Positions 9,094 through 18,674 of a stretch of 64,000 bases of DNA are shown here, piece after piece. Made by a program: the position numbers and the translations under genes. Numbering within the stretch: the stretch's first letter is position 1; each line of letters begins with the position of its first letter. The notes beneath the pieces are model-generated. The model saw only the letters and a program-made list of their open reading frames with translations, was not told where the DNA came from and ran no database searches. The DNA comes from Spirosoma agri (GTDB taxonomy: Bacteria > Bacteroidota > Bacteroidia > Cytophagales > Spirosomataceae), in NCBI RefSeq assembly GCF_010747415.1, contig NZ_JAAGNZ010000001.1, positions 3,038,001 through 3,102,000 on the forward strand. The letters run 5' to 3'.

Positions 9094-11244
9094 TCACTCC
9101 AGATCAGCCACGTAAGCGCCCATCTGCCGCACGGAATAGCAGGTGATACCGCGCAATTTAGCCTCCTGTAAAAGCTTATCGGTCAGTGGGGTTTTGCTCG
9201 AATCGTCGAAGATGATGTGCCGGGCAACCACACGACCGTTGAGCTGATCCCATTCCTGAAGGGCATTCCGGCGAATGATCAGGTAGTCGATCACGGCCGG
9301 TAGCGTCCACCGATTTCGTCCGCTCAGTTTATTCACGATCAGCAGCGTTTTCCCGTGCCACACCCACAGCGCATACGCACGGGTTTGGTAATACGCCGGA
9401 CCTGGACGGGTCGAATCAGCCGGTCCGTCGCCCGCATAGCGAGCATTGGTGATCGTGAGGTCAGACACGCCCCATTGCCCGAATGTATTCCGGAGGTAGA
9501 AATCAAATGAGCGGGTGTCAGTCGAATCGAGGTCGGTCAGGAGCGTGCTGGTGTGCCCGTTGGTGAGGCTGATCGCGGTGCGATGCGGAAGGAAATGAAC
9601 CGCCAGTCGTTGTTGGTTCGCCTGATCAAACTCGCTCCAAAGTAGTGTAGCCGATAACAGCAGGGCGCTCAAACTGGTCGCCCACGCGTAGGTGCGGTTA
9701 CGGGTCATAAGCAACGCGACGCCACAACCGATAAGGGCATAGGTCAACAGCATGGCCATCGGCGACAGCCATAACCCATCCCAGGCCGCACCCGGCAACT
9801 CGCTCGTTTTTGTAACGGCGGTGTTCAGCAACCAGGCCGCTTTCTGCAAAAGCCAGCCCAGCAGATCATTCAGGTACGGCACCCGGCTCAGCGCCAGCGT
9901 GGCCATCGCCAGGGGCAGCAAGATTTCCGACATGACGATTACAATTGGATTCGCCAGCAGAAAATACGTCGGAAACTGGTGGAAATAGAAAACTCCGAGC
10001 GGAAACGTAATGAGCTGAGCGACGATTGCTACGGCGGTCAACTCCCAGATTCGATTCAGCCAGGCCGAGCGAAACGTAACGGACTGATACAAAGACGATT
10101 GCCAGGCACCGATACCGGCAACAGCCAGATACGACAGCTGAAAGCCAGCCGAAAACAGCGCATACGGATCGAAGCAGAGAATAAAAAAAGCGGACGCCCC
10201 CAGCGTATTCATTAGCTGCTGCTGACGACCGAAGGCATTGGCCAGGATGACCAGTGTAAACATCCCCGCCGACCGAAGCACGGGTGGCGAAAATCCGGTC
10301 ACGAGGGCGTAGAACCACAAAATAACCAGTTGCAGAACCGCTATCAATAACTTACCGCGCGGTCGTTTGGCCAAAAAACTGAGCAGCAATGTCAGCACGG
10401 CGAACAGGATGCCCACGTGCAGCCCCGATACGGACAACACATGCACGGCACCGGCCGCCGAATAAGCCCGGTACAAGTCCGTATCCAGATCATCGCGAAT
10501 GCCAAGGATCATGGCATTGACAATCCCGTATTCGGTGCGGGAGCCAACCTGCGCCGTGAATACGCTATCCGCCCAGCGGTTCACAACCGTCGCCAGTTTC
10601 GTTACCGGATTCGGTGGATCGTACGCAATAACGGTTCGTTGAAACGGACGCAGGTACTGCTGGTGATCGATGTTTCGGTAGCTAAGGTAGCGTTTGTAAT
10701 TGAACTCACCGGGATTCAGGGGCGGATCGATTGGCCGGGGTGAACCCGAAACGAGCCAGACCTCCCCGTAGCGCGGCATTGGCTGATTCGCTTTATCCAG
10801 GTATACGATCACCCGGCCACTAAGCGGTCGCCACGGGTGAGCCGAATCCTCGTCCAGCCATTTTCCCCGGCTGATTTCCAGCTCAACGCGGTAGGTTTTG
10901 GCGCGCTCTTCGGGCTGCGACGCCACCACACCTTCGTAGGCCCGTAGTGTGTCCCGGAGATGAATGATGTTGCTGACGTGGTTGCTGTCCGTGTGCTGGT
11001 ACGCGATTGCCCAACCGAGGGCAACCAGCATAAAAAGCCCGCCCGCACCCAGTTTCACCTGAATGGGTTTAATCCCCTGACGTCTATTCCGGAGAAGCCC
11101 CCAGCCGAACAGCAGGATGCCCAGGCTCAACGCCAGCAGCGGAACAGCGTACTCCTCCGGCCATTGTACATAGAGAAAAATACCCGCAATGAGTCCGGCC
11201 GCATAACGAACGAACGGATTGCCCACGGTTGTCTGCCGGTTCAT
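9094..11244 (-). CDS. comEC: ComEC/Rec2-family DNA uptake channel
   Basis: The 716-residue polytopic inner-membrane protein has an N-terminal DUF4131-like part (about 20-190), then the Competence domain (about 230-500) with HVLSVSGLHVGIL, the family signature, and many membrane helices. ComEC carries single-stranded DNA into the cytoplasm in natural competence. The last 170 residues correspond to the metallo-beta-lactamase-like region but no complete HxHxDH motif is visible, so the nuclease part looks shortened or degenerate. It overlaps the GNAT gene by four bases (ATGA). Confidence 0.87.
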   Translation of the reverse strand: MNRQTTVGNPFVRYAAGLIAGIFLYVQWPEEYAVPLLALSLGILLFGWGLLRNRRQGIKPIQVKLGAGGLFMLVALGWAIAYQHTDSNHVSNIIHLRDTLRAYEGVVASQPEERAKTYRVELEISRGKWLDEDSAHPWRPLSGRVIVYLDKANQPMPRYGEVWLVSGSPRPIDPPLNPGEFNYKRYLSYRNIDHQQYLRPFQRTVIAYDPPNPVTKLATVVNRWADSVFTAQVGSRTEYGIVNAMILGIRDDLDTDLYRAYSAAGAVHVLSVSGLHVGILFAVLTLLLSFLAKRPRGKLLIAVLQLVILWFYALVTGFSPPVLRSAGMFTLVILANAFGRQQQLMNTLGASAFFILCFDPYALFSAGFQLSYLAVAGIGAWQSSLYQSVTFRSAWLNRIWELTAVAIVAQLITFPLGVFYFHQFPTYFLLANPIVIVMSEILLPLAMATLALSRVPYLNDLLGWLLQKAAWLLNTAVTKTSELPGAAWDGLWLSPMAMLLTYALIGCGVALLMTRNRTYAWATSLSALLLSATLLWSEFDQANQQRLAVHFLPHRTAISLTNGHTSTLLTDLDSTDTRSFDFYLRNTFGQWGVSDLTITNARYAGDGPADSTRPGPAYYQTRAYALWVWHGKTLLIVNKLSGRNRWTLPAVIDYLIIRRNALQEWDQLNGRVVARHIIFDDSSKTPLTDKLLQEAKLRGITCYSVRQMGAYVADLE

Positions 11245-11693
11245 CCTTTCGTGTAGGCCGATCCGGGTAACACCATTTTGTAGTGCTGAATGCCCGCTTC
11301 TTCGAACATTGGCCCAACAGGAATGAAGCCAAAACTGGCGTAAAGCGGCATAGCCGTCAGCTGAGCGTGCAGGTAAATGCCTTCGATCGGTTCGGGCTGC
11401 TGGCTGAATACATCATCAAGAACAGTCCGAACAAGGGCCTTGCCAACGCCCTTTCCCCGATAGTCAGCTAGAACGGCAAAACGCTCTAACTTGACCCCGT
11501 TCGATGTTCGTCGCCAGCGGGCCGTACCGCACGGCTCTCCGTCGGCGCGGGCCAGAAAATGGGTACTGGTCGTCTCAAATTCGTCGTACTCTTCGTCAGG
11601 GTGGACATGCTGTTCCTCAACGAAGACAAGTCGGCGAATGGTAAACGCACGCTCCAGGTCCTGAGCGCCGGATATCGGTACAACAACGATCAT
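11241..11693 (-). CDS. GNAT-family N-acetyltransferase
   Basis: The 150-residue protein has the GNAT acetyl-CoA loop RGKGVGKALV after AVLADY, and the C-terminal motif YASFGFIPVGPMFEEAGIQHYKM, typical of the ElaA-like group. It would acetylate an amine on a small molecule or protein in the cytoplasm; the substrate is not known. It is translationally coupled to comEC downstream. Confidence 0.85.
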   Translation of the reverse strand: MIVVVPISGAQDLERAFTIRRLVFVEEQHVHPDEEYDEFETTSTHFLARADGEPCGTARWRRTSNGVKLERFAVLADYRGKGVGKALVRTVLDDVFSQQPEPIEGIYLHAQLTAMPLYASFGFIPVGPMFEEAGIQHYKMVLPGSAYTKG

Positions 11694-11795
11694 ATACTAG
11701 AGAGGTTGGGTTGTTCGGGTTACGGTTGCCAAGTATACGCTTATTCCGATAGTTTATCGCTATTCATCCACCGTAAATCGTACCGAATCGATCCG

Positions 11796-13148
11796 TTATT
11801 GCACCAGCAGGCGCGCACTGGACGTTTCATTACCCGTTTTTACCCGCACAATGTACACACCAGTCGGTAGCCCATTCGTGGAAACCGTAACGCGGGTGCT
11901 GGGCGCATCGGTATAGCTCATGGTACGCAGCTGCCGACCGCTCATATCGAACAGCTCCACCGAAAACGACTGAAACCCTTTCAGTTGTACATCAACCGTA
12001 GGACTGGACGAAGCCGGGTTTGGATAGACTGTGAGCGTCAGCTGTTCCGTTTCAGGTAAAGCCGCCACAGATCGGATCAGTTTTGCCCGCCGTGGACTGA
12101 ACTGGAGCACAGCCCGCATCCGATCGACCTGCCCCTTCGTGAAAAGGTTCATGCAGGCATCGGGCGAGTAATCCATATAATCTTCGGTCAGGTCGCGCGT
12201 CTGCACCCCGTTCACGCAAGTCGAGTACGTGGTTCGGCACTGCGTTGTCTGATTGGGGGCTTTGGTCGGGGGTGTATCTGCCACGTAATCTTCGGCACAC
12301 CCATCGCCGTCGCCCCAGGTATGGATCAGGCCGAGCCAGTGCCCGATTTCGTGAGTGGCGGTCCGTCCCAGCGAATACGATGCGCTGGTTACGGTTCCGA
12401 TTCTCCGGCCGAAATACCGGTAATCGATCATCGATCCATCCACGAACTCGTTGGTATCACCGGGCAGTCCTTTCAGGGTATCAGCCGCCGTGGGAAACTG
12501 CGTATAGCCGAGGTAATTGTTTTGTAGGGAAGTCACCCAGATATTCAGGTAGCGGTCGCTGGGCCAGTAAACGATCTGGGACAGCAAGACATCATCGGTA
12601 AAAATATCGAACGATGTTTTCTGTGGGTAGTAGTGACGGGTGATACCGCTCGTTGGCTGGCCGTTCGGATCGGTCGTAGCCAGGAAAAACTCGATTTTTG
12701 CGTCCGCGCCAAGGCTGCTGGTATTGAATCCATTCGTACCTTCCTTCCGGCGGTAATCTTCATTCAGCACCTGAATCTCCGACGCGATCTGCTCATCGGA
12801 AATATTGGCGTTGTTGCTTCCCCCCACGGCGTTCGAGGCATTGTTGTGTACGACATGAACCACAACGGGGATGCGGTAAACGGTTTCATCGGCAGCCTGA
12901 CGCGACTTGCCGGTGGTTCGGGCCTCGTTGATCCGGCGGTTCAGTTCGTTGATATCCCGGAGCCGGTTTGGATTACGGACCTGTAGGACCATTTTTTCGT
13001 AATCGCTCGTTCCACATCGCTTCAGCGTCGTTTCGTCAACCGTCTGAGCCTGCGCGGCCGACAGCAGCAAACAGACAAAAGAACCGGCCAGCCAAAGCCA
13101 GTCGGTTCTTCGTTTCGTCTTGATCAGGCTATTGCCCTGCGTCTTCAT
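11796..13148 (-). CDS. Secreted M43 metalloprotease with T9SS sorting domain
   Basis: The start at 13148 gives about 450 residues with a basic n-region and a signal peptide ending LLLSAAQAQ. The catalytic zinc motif HEIGHWLGLIH (266-276) followed by TWGDGDGC defines a pappalysin-type M43 (cytophagalysin) protease. The last 80 residues (TVYPNPASSSPTVDV to ARLLVQ) are a type IX secretion C-terminal domain, so the enzyme is exported across the outer membrane. Its 5' end overlaps the phoH 3' end by 20 bases. Confidence 0.9.
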   Translation of the reverse strand: MKTQGNSLIKTKRRTDWLWLAGSFVCLLLSAAQAQTVDETTLKRCGTSDYEKMVLQVRNPNRLRDINELNRRINEARTTGKSRQAADETVYRIPVVVHVVHNNASNAVGGSNNANISDEQIASEIQVLNEDYRRKEGTNGFNTSSLGADAKIEFFLATTDPNGQPTSGITRHYYPQKTSFDIFTDDVLLSQIVYWPSDRYLNIWVTSLQNNYLGYTQFPTAADTLKGLPGDTNEFVDGSMIDYRYFGRRIGTVTSASYSLGRTATHEIGHWLGLIHTWGDGDGCAEDYVADTPPTKAPNQTTQCRTTYSTCVNGVQTRDLTEDYMDYSPDACMNLFTKGQVDRMRAVLQFSPRRAKLIRSVAALPETEQLTLTVYPNPASSSPTVDVQLKGFQSFSVELFDMSGRQLRTMSYTDAPSTRVTVSTNGLPTGVYIVRVKTGNETSSARLLVQ

Positions 13149-14094
13149 AAGCTGTAATAATTTCACGCACGAGCCGGTGCCGCACCACATCGCGCCCGTC
13201 GAGTTCTACGAACGCGATTCCTTTAATCGATTTCAAAATAGCAACCGACTCAACCAGACCCGATTTTTGCCGGTTCGGCAAGTCGATCTGCGACCGGTCG
13301 CCGGTAATGATGGCCTTCGACGACGGCCCCATCCGGGTCAGGAACATCTTCATCTGCATAGGCGTCGTGTTCTGGGCCTCATCGAGCAGAATAAACGCGT
13401 TATTCAGTGTTCGGCCACGCATGTAAGCCAATGGCGCAATCTCAATAATGCGATTTTCGTCGTAGAACTTCAGCTTTTCAGCCGGAATCATATCATCGAG
13501 TGCGTCATAGATCGGACGCAGATACGGATCTATTTTTTCCTTCAGATCACCCGGCAGAAAGCCCAGATTCTCCCCGGCTTCAACAGCGGGACGGGTAATA
13601 ATGATTTTCTTAACTTCCTTATTTTTCAGCGCCCGAACCGCAATGGCGACCGCGGTGTAGGTTTTACCCGTACCGGCGGGGCCGATGGCAAAGACCAGAT
13701 CATGCTTCTCGGCGGCTTCAACCAGTCGTTTCTGGTTGTCGGTTTTGGCGCGGACGACCACGCCCCGGTTGCCGTATACGAGCACTTCATCGTCATCGGG
13801 CAGCACGGGCGGTGCTCCCCCACTACTTCCAAGAGGCTGTCCACTATGACTGATGTAGTTCTGCACGTTCTCCTGCGTAATTTTGCCGTACTTCTGGTAA
13901 TGGTCCATCAGGGAATCCAGGATATCACTGATGCGGGTGATCTCGGGCGTCGTGCCTTTGATGCGGATTTCGTTACCGCGTGAAATAATTTTGCTCATCG
14001 GGAACGCAGCGGCCACTTCTTTAATGTTGTGGTTCTCTACACCCAGAAAGTCGATGAGCGAGACATTGTCGAGGGTGATGACTTTTTCGACCAA
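13129..14094 (-). CDS. phoH: PhoH-like ATPase
   Basis: The start chosen is TTG at 14094, giving 321 residues and the conserved beginning VEKVITLDNVSLIDFLGVEN; the open frame continues upstream to 14301 without family resemblance. A KH-like/PhoH N-terminal region is followed by the ATPase with Walker A GPAGTGKT, Walker B FILLDEAQN and the ITGDRSQIDLP motif. PhoH proteins are cytoplasmic RNA-linked ATPases. With this start, 14095-14454 is a 360-base divergent promoter region shared with dnaB; I see no firm promoter in it. Confidence 0.88.
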   Translation of the reverse strand: MVEKVITLDNVSLIDFLGVENHNIKEVAAAFPMSKIISRGNEIRIKGTTPEITRISDILDSLMDHYQKYGKITQENVQNYISHSGQPLGSSGGAPPVLPDDDEVLVYGNRGVVVRAKTDNQKRLVEAAEKHDLVFAIGPAGTGKTYTAVAIAVRALKNKEVKKIIITRPAVEAGENLGFLPGDLKEKIDPYLRPIYDALDDMIPAEKLKFYDENRIIEIAPLAYMRGRTLNNAFILLDEAQNTTPMQMKMFLTRMGPSSKAIITGDRSQIDLPNRQKSGLVESVAILKSIKGIAFVELDGRDVVRHRLVREIITAYEDAGQ

Positions 14095-14454
14095 ATGATA
14101 AATAGCGTTTAAAATGTGATTCCGAAAAGTAAGCGATTTCTCTTCTTCTACAACACATTTTTCGGAAAAATTATTCGCGTACCTGCATTTCTTATACGGG
14201 TTAGCCAATGGATAAAAACGGCTGGCTTTGTGTAAAGAAATTGCTACCTTGCTGACATACAGGCATCTGCTGGTTTTTGGTGGATGTACGCCAAAATACA
14301 CTTCTTTGGCTGCTTAAAAAAAGATATATTTTTTCGACGTGATAGTACCAACATTACCAGAATGTTACGGGCAAATAATGGCAGGTATAGACTATACGAC
14401 AACTACGCGGGGCTTGCCTTATGCAGGGATGAATGCGTAAACTTGCAGTAAGAG

Positions 14455-17079
14455 ATGGAAAATAACGCACGCCCTAACCAACACCTTCGCAAACCCTCCA
14501 CGTTTGCCGGGGGCCGTCAGCAAGCCGGTAATCAATGGCTCGATACCGGGCTTGGTAAACTGCCACCCCAGGCGCTCGATCTGGAGGAAGCCGTGTTAGG
14601 GGCCCTGATGATCGAAAAGGATGCGCTCTCGTCGGTCGTTGATATCCTCAAACCAGAAACGTTCTACAAAGAGGCCCACCAGCGCATTTACAACGCCATT
14701 CTGACGCTGTTCGGTAACTCCGATCCAATTGACCTGCTGACGGTTACGCAGCAACTGCGTAAAACGGGCGAGATCGAACTGGTCGGTGGCGGTGGCTTCG
14801 TTTCGGAGCTTACCTTCCGGGTCAATTCGGCGGCCAATATTGAGTACCACGCCCGGGTTATCTCCGAGCAGGCGCTGAAACGGGCGCTGATCTCCATGTC
14901 GTCCACGATTCTGCGCGATGCCTACGAGGACACGACCGACGTGTTCGAACTCCTCGACCGCACCGAGCAATCGCTCTTCAAGATTTCGGAATCGAACATC
15001 AAGAAGAACTACGCCGACATGAGCACGATCGTTCGGATGGCGCTGAACGAACTGGAAACCAAGAAAAATCAGGAAGGGCTCACCGGCGTACCTTCCGGCT
15101 TCACCAACCTCGACCGGGTAACCTCGGGCTGGCAACCAACCGAATTGATCATCCTGGCAGCCAGGCCAGCGATGGGAAAATGTCTGGGTAAAGGCACGAA
15201 AGTGCTCATGTTTGACGGTTCACTGCGAAAAGTTGAGGATGTTTGTGAGGGCGACCTGCTCATGGGCGACGACTCGACACCCCGCCGGGTTCTCAGTATT
15301 GCCCGAGGTCAGGAACGAATGTATTGGGTCAAACAAAATAAAGGCATCAACTACCGTGTTAACGAAAGCCACATTCTTTCGCTCAAGCGGTCGCGTAACG
15401 AAGGCTCACATACAAAAGGGGACGTTCTGAACATCACGGTCCGCGATTATTTAACTAAGTCGAGCAAGTTCAAGACGAACTACAAAGGCTATAAAGTTGC
15501 CGTAAACTTCCCGGAGAAAAACGTCTCACTAGACCCCTACTTTGTTGGTTTATGGCTGGGTGATGGTCATTCATACAGTTCCCGCATTACGAATACCGAC
15601 GCCGAAGTCATCGATTACCTGCAAGGATACGCCGATGATCTTGGCCTGAAGATGGTCACGTACCAACAGGCCAACCGGGTCGCCAATTACGCGATCACAT
15701 CAGGAAAACGTGGTGGTGCTCAATCGGGGAAACGACCTGACGTCTTCAATGTTCAGGAACAGTTGCGGGGTTTATCGGTCATTGAGAACAAGCACATTCC
15801 ACGTTCGTATTTGATTAATTCGACTGAAAACCGGCTAAAACTGCTGGCTGGCCTCATTGACAGCGATGGCCATTATCAGGAAGAATTTAATTGCTACGAG
15901 ATTACGCAGAAAAATAAGGAACTGTCGGAACAACTCAAGTTCCTCTGCGATACGCTCGGATTCCGTTGTTCGCTCAACGAGAAACAGGCATCTATTGCTC
16001 GAACGGGCTACGTCTCGACCGTTTATCGGCTTAGGATTTTCGGTAATCTCGATTCGATTCCGGTGCGTATCGAACGAAAAAAAGCCCGTCCACTTAAAGC
16101 GCGTGCCAATTGGCGGGTCACCGGTATTGAAGTCGAATACGACAAAGTTGACGACTACTACGGCTTTTCGATTGACGGAAACCGGCTGTTCTTGCTCGAA
16201 GACATGACCGTGACGCACAACACGGCATTTGTGGTGTCGGCGCTTCGGAATGCGGCTGTCGATCACGGAAAACCCGTTGCTATTTTCTCGCTGGAGATGT
16301 CGTCGGTGCAGTTGGTCAACCGGCTTATTTCGGCGGAAGCGGAGATCGACTCCGAAAAAATCAGGAAAGGCACGCTGGCTCCGCACGAATGGACCCAGTT
16401 ACACCATAAAATTCAACGGCTTACCGAAGCCCCAATTTTCATCGATGATACCCCGGCCCTGTCCATTCTGGAGCTACGGGCCAAATGTCGGCGGCTGAAA
16501 GCGCAGCACGACATTCAGATGGTCGTCATCGATTACCTTCAACTGATGTCGGGCGATACGTCGGGCAAAGGGGGGGGTAACCGCGAACAGGAAATTGCCT
16601 CGATTTCGCGGGCGTTGAAAAACCTGGCCAAGGAGCTGAACGTGCCGGTCATCGCGCTGTCGCAGTTGAGCCGGGCCGTTGAAACGCGCGGTGGCGACAA
16701 AAAACCACAGCTGTCCGATCTTCGTGAATCGGGATCGATCGAGCAGGACGCCGACATGGTTTGCTTCCTCTATCGTCCTGAATACTACAACATTACGCAG
16801 GATGAGAACGGCAATTCTACCGCGGGTATCGGTGAGGTAATCATCGCCAAAAACCGGAGTGGTGCGCTCGATACGATCCAACTCCGGTTTATCAATAAAT
16901 TCACTAAATTCTGCGATCTGGATTCGTATTTCGAACCCGTACAAACCCAAGGATTTAGTCCCGAAACCAACGGGCTGAGCAGCTTCGACGCCCCCCCAGT
17001 AGGGAATGTGTTCAAGAGTAAAGCGAACGACCGATCGAATTTCGGCAACGCCGATCCAAATCAGGAAACGCCGTTTTAA
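14455..17079 (+). CDS. dnaB: Replicative DNA helicase DnaB with intein
   Basis: The 874-residue precursor is the hexameric replication-fork helicase interrupted by a 347-residue intein after residue 242. Joined exteins give 527 residues, the normal DnaB length. The DnaB N-terminal domain (about 30-140, LPPQALDLEEAVLGALM) precedes the RecA-like domain, whose Walker A ARPAMGK/T is split by the intein. Downstream are FSLEMSSVQLVNR, VVIDYLQLM (Walker B) and ALSQLSRAVE. It is monocistronic and ends before a long inverted repeat. Active helicase needs protein splicing. Confidence 0.95.
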   Translation: MENNARPNQHLRKPSTFAGGRQQAGNQWLDTGLGKLPPQALDLEEAVLGALMIEKDALSSVVDILKPETFYKEAHQRIYNAILTLFGNSDPIDLLTVTQQLRKTGEIELVGGGGFVSELTFRVNSAANIEYHARVISEQALKRALISMSSTILRDAYEDTTDVFELLDRTEQSLFKISESNIKKNYADMSTIVRMALNELETKKNQEGLTGVPSGFTNLDRVTSGWQPTELIILAARPAMGKCLGKGTKVLMFDGSLRKVEDVCEGDLLMGDDSTPRRVLSIARGQERMYWVKQNKGINYRVNESHILSLKRSRNEGSHTKGDVLNITVRDYLTKSSKFKTNYKGYKVAVNFPEKNVSLDPYFVGLWLGDGHSYSSRITNTDAEVIDYLQGYADDLGLKMVTYQQANRVANYAITSGKRGGAQSGKRPDVFNVQEQLRGLSVIENKHIPRSYLINSTENRLKLLAGLIDSDGHYQEEFNCYEITQKNKELSEQLKFLCDTLGFRCSLNEKQASIARTGYVSTVYRLRIFGNLDSIPVRIERKKARPLKARANWRVTGIEVEYDKVDDYYGFSIDGNRLFLLEDMTVTHNTAFVVSALRNAAVDHGKPVAIFSLEMSSVQLVNRLISAEAEIDSEKIRKGTLAPHEWTQLHHKIQRLTEAPIFIDDTPALSILELRAKCRRLKAQHDIQMVVIDYLQLMSGDTSGKGGGNREQEIASISRALKNLAKELNVPVIALSQLSRAVETRGGDKKPQLSDLRESGSIEQDADMVCFLYRPEYYNITQDENGNSTAGIGEVIIAKNRSGALDTIQLRFINKFTKFCDLDSYFEPVQTQGFSPETNGLSSFDAPPVGNVFKSKANDRSNFGNADPNQETPF
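15181..16221 (+). other. Intein with LAGLIDADG homing endonuclease in dnaB
   Basis: The insert starts with Cys243 (CLGKGTKVLMFDGS, splicing block A) and ends with THN before Thr590 (DMTVTHN, block G), so the predicted splice nucleophiles are Cys at the start and Thr as first C-extein residue. Block B is seen as NESHILSLK. Two DOD endonuclease motifs are visible, YFVGLWLGDG and LLAGLIDSDG, both with the acidic residue kept. The site is inside the P-loop, between Lys and Thr, a known intein site in DnaB. Splicing and endonuclease activity are inferred from intact motifs. Confidence 0.93.
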
Positions 17080-17080
17080 C

Positions 17081-17155
17081 GTAACGTGGACCTCCGGTCC
17101 GCATAGACAAACGTATAACGAATACAAGTCTATGCGGACCGGAGGTCCACGTTAC
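17081..17155. repeat. Perfect 28-bp inverted repeat, REPIN-like
   Basis: Arms 17081-17108 and 17128-17155 are perfect reverse complements around a 19-base spacer. Each arm contains its own small hairpin GGACC-TCC-GGTCC. The right arm covers the stop codon of the rRNA methyltransferase gene, and the left arm begins two bases after the dnaB stop. The two-arm layout is that of a REP doublet, and the arms resemble the single element at 3506-3540. It may also serve as a two-way terminator. Confidence 0.7.
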
Positions 17156-18603
17156 TTCTTCACCAGCAGCACGACATTCTCGACGTGGTGGGTATGCGGG
17201 AACATATCCACGGGCTGAACGTCGGCCACCCGGTACCCTTCATCCAGAATACCCAGATCACGAGCCTGCGTAGCCGTGTTGCAGCTGACATAAACGATTC
17301 GTTCGGGAGCAGCCTTGAGTAGCTGACGCGTTACGGCTTCGTCCATGCCCGCGCGGGGTGGATCGGTGATGACAACATCCGGACGACCATGCTGATCAAA
17401 AAAGCCATCGGTTAGAATGTCGCGCATGTCACCCGCCACGAACGTCGTGTTGGTGATCCCATTCACCTCCGCATTGACCCGGGCATCGGCCACGGATGCT
17501 TCGACGTATTCGACGCCAACCACGTGCTTTGCCCGACGCGCGACAAACAGCGCAATGGTTCCCGTTCCGGTATAGAGATCATAGACCCGTTCCCGACCGG
17601 TAAGTCCCGCCCAATCGCGGGCTACCTTGTACAGGTTGTAGGCCTGCTGCGCGTTGGTCTGGTAAAATGATTTGGGACCGACCCGGAAGGTAAGCGGCTC
17701 CCCGTCGGGATTACTCCCATCATCCATCAGCTCCTCGATGTAGGGCTTTCCCGACCAGTTGAGGACGTCCTGGTCCTGGTAGCTGTCGTTTTTCTTGGTG
17801 TTGATAATGTAGTTCAGCGACGTGATCTGCGGGAACGTCGTTTGCAGGTACGTCAGCAAGCCAGCCAGCCTTTCCGGCTCATCCTTGGCTACCTGCACCG
17901 TCACCATGAGCTGCCCCGACGACGCGGTTCGGATGATGAGTGTCCGCAAAAAACCCGTGTGCACTTTCAGGTTATAGAGCGTCATGTCATGCTGAAACGC
18001 GTACTCGGCAACGGCCAGCCGAATGGCATTCGACGGATCGGGCTGAAGGTAGCAATGCCGGATAGGCAGCACTTTATCGAACCGGCCCGGCACGTGAAAA
18101 CCAACGGCACGGGGATCGATATAGCCATCGTTACCCGCTTCGGCGTGGGTAATCCATCGCCCTTCGGCGCAGGTAAATTCGAGTTTATTCCGGTAGTACT
18201 GCGTGGGTTCTGCCGCCATGATCGGGCGAATAGTGGGCAAGTCCACTTTACCGATACGCGTTAAGTGATCGACAACCTGCTGGTGTTTGAAGCGCAGCTG
18301 TTCATCATACTGGATATGCTGCCATTTACAGCCTCCACAGGTGCCAAAATGGGCACAAAACGGCTTGGCTCTAACCGTCGAAAACTCGTGGATGCGCTCG
18401 GCAACGGCTTCCCGGTACTGCTTCTTCCGATTCGTAACCCGCAGATCAACAACATCGCCGGGAGCCACGCCCGGTCCACCCGTCGGGTTTTCGACAAATA
18501 TTACCCCCTCTTCGGTCCGTACGATACATTTACCCTCGGCTGCAACGGCTTCGACTAAAACCGCGTACAACCGTTCGGGTGCTTTATGACTCTTTCTACG
18601 CAT
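17152..18603 (-). CDS. rlmD: 23S rRNA (uracil-5-)-methyltransferase RlmD/RumA family
   Basis: The 483-residue protein has an N-terminal TRAM RNA-binding domain (about 10-75), the iron-sulfur cysteine cluster CAHFGTCGGCKWQ, and an AdoMet methyltransferase domain with YDLYTGTGTIALF, ITDPPRAGM and the catalytic YVSCNTATQARDL. It makes 5-methyluridine in 23S rRNA or, in some relatives, other RNA. The precise uridine (1939 or 747) cannot be told from the sequence. It is convergent with dnaB. Confidence 0.9.
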   Translation of the reverse strand: MRRKSHKAPERLYAVLVEAVAAEGKCIVRTEEGVIFVENPTGGPGVAPGDVVDLRVTNRKKQYREAVAERIHEFSTVRAKPFCAHFGTCGGCKWQHIQYDEQLRFKHQQVVDHLTRIGKVDLPTIRPIMAAEPTQYYRNKLEFTCAEGRWITHAEAGNDGYIDPRAVGFHVPGRFDKVLPIRHCYLQPDPSNAIRLAVAEYAFQHDMTLYNLKVHTGFLRTLIIRTASSGQLMVTVQVAKDEPERLAGLLTYLQTTFPQITSLNYIINTKKNDSYQDQDVLNWSGKPYIEELMDDGSNPDGEPLTFRVGPKSFYQTNAQQAYNLYKVARDWAGLTGRERVYDLYTGTGTIALFVARRAKHVVGVEYVEASVADARVNAEVNGITNTTFVAGDMRDILTDGFFDQHGRPDVVITDPPRAGMDEAVTRQLLKAAPERIVYVSCNTATQARDLGILDEGYRVADVQPVDMFPHTHHVENVVLLVKK

Positions 18604-18674
18604 AAGTGTCCCAAAAAACCGCTAATTTAAGCATCCGTTTCCGGACGGTCTTACTTACCTAACGTATTCCTTTT

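Noticed and set aside
13120..13983. Long plus-strand open frame opposite phoH
   Set aside because: It is an antisense shadow of the conserved PhoH ATPase domain; the real motifs are all on the minus strand.
14095..14301. N-terminal extension of PhoH
   Set aside because: The extra 69 residues are Cys/Lys-rich and unlike PhoH; the family starts at the VEKVITL region.
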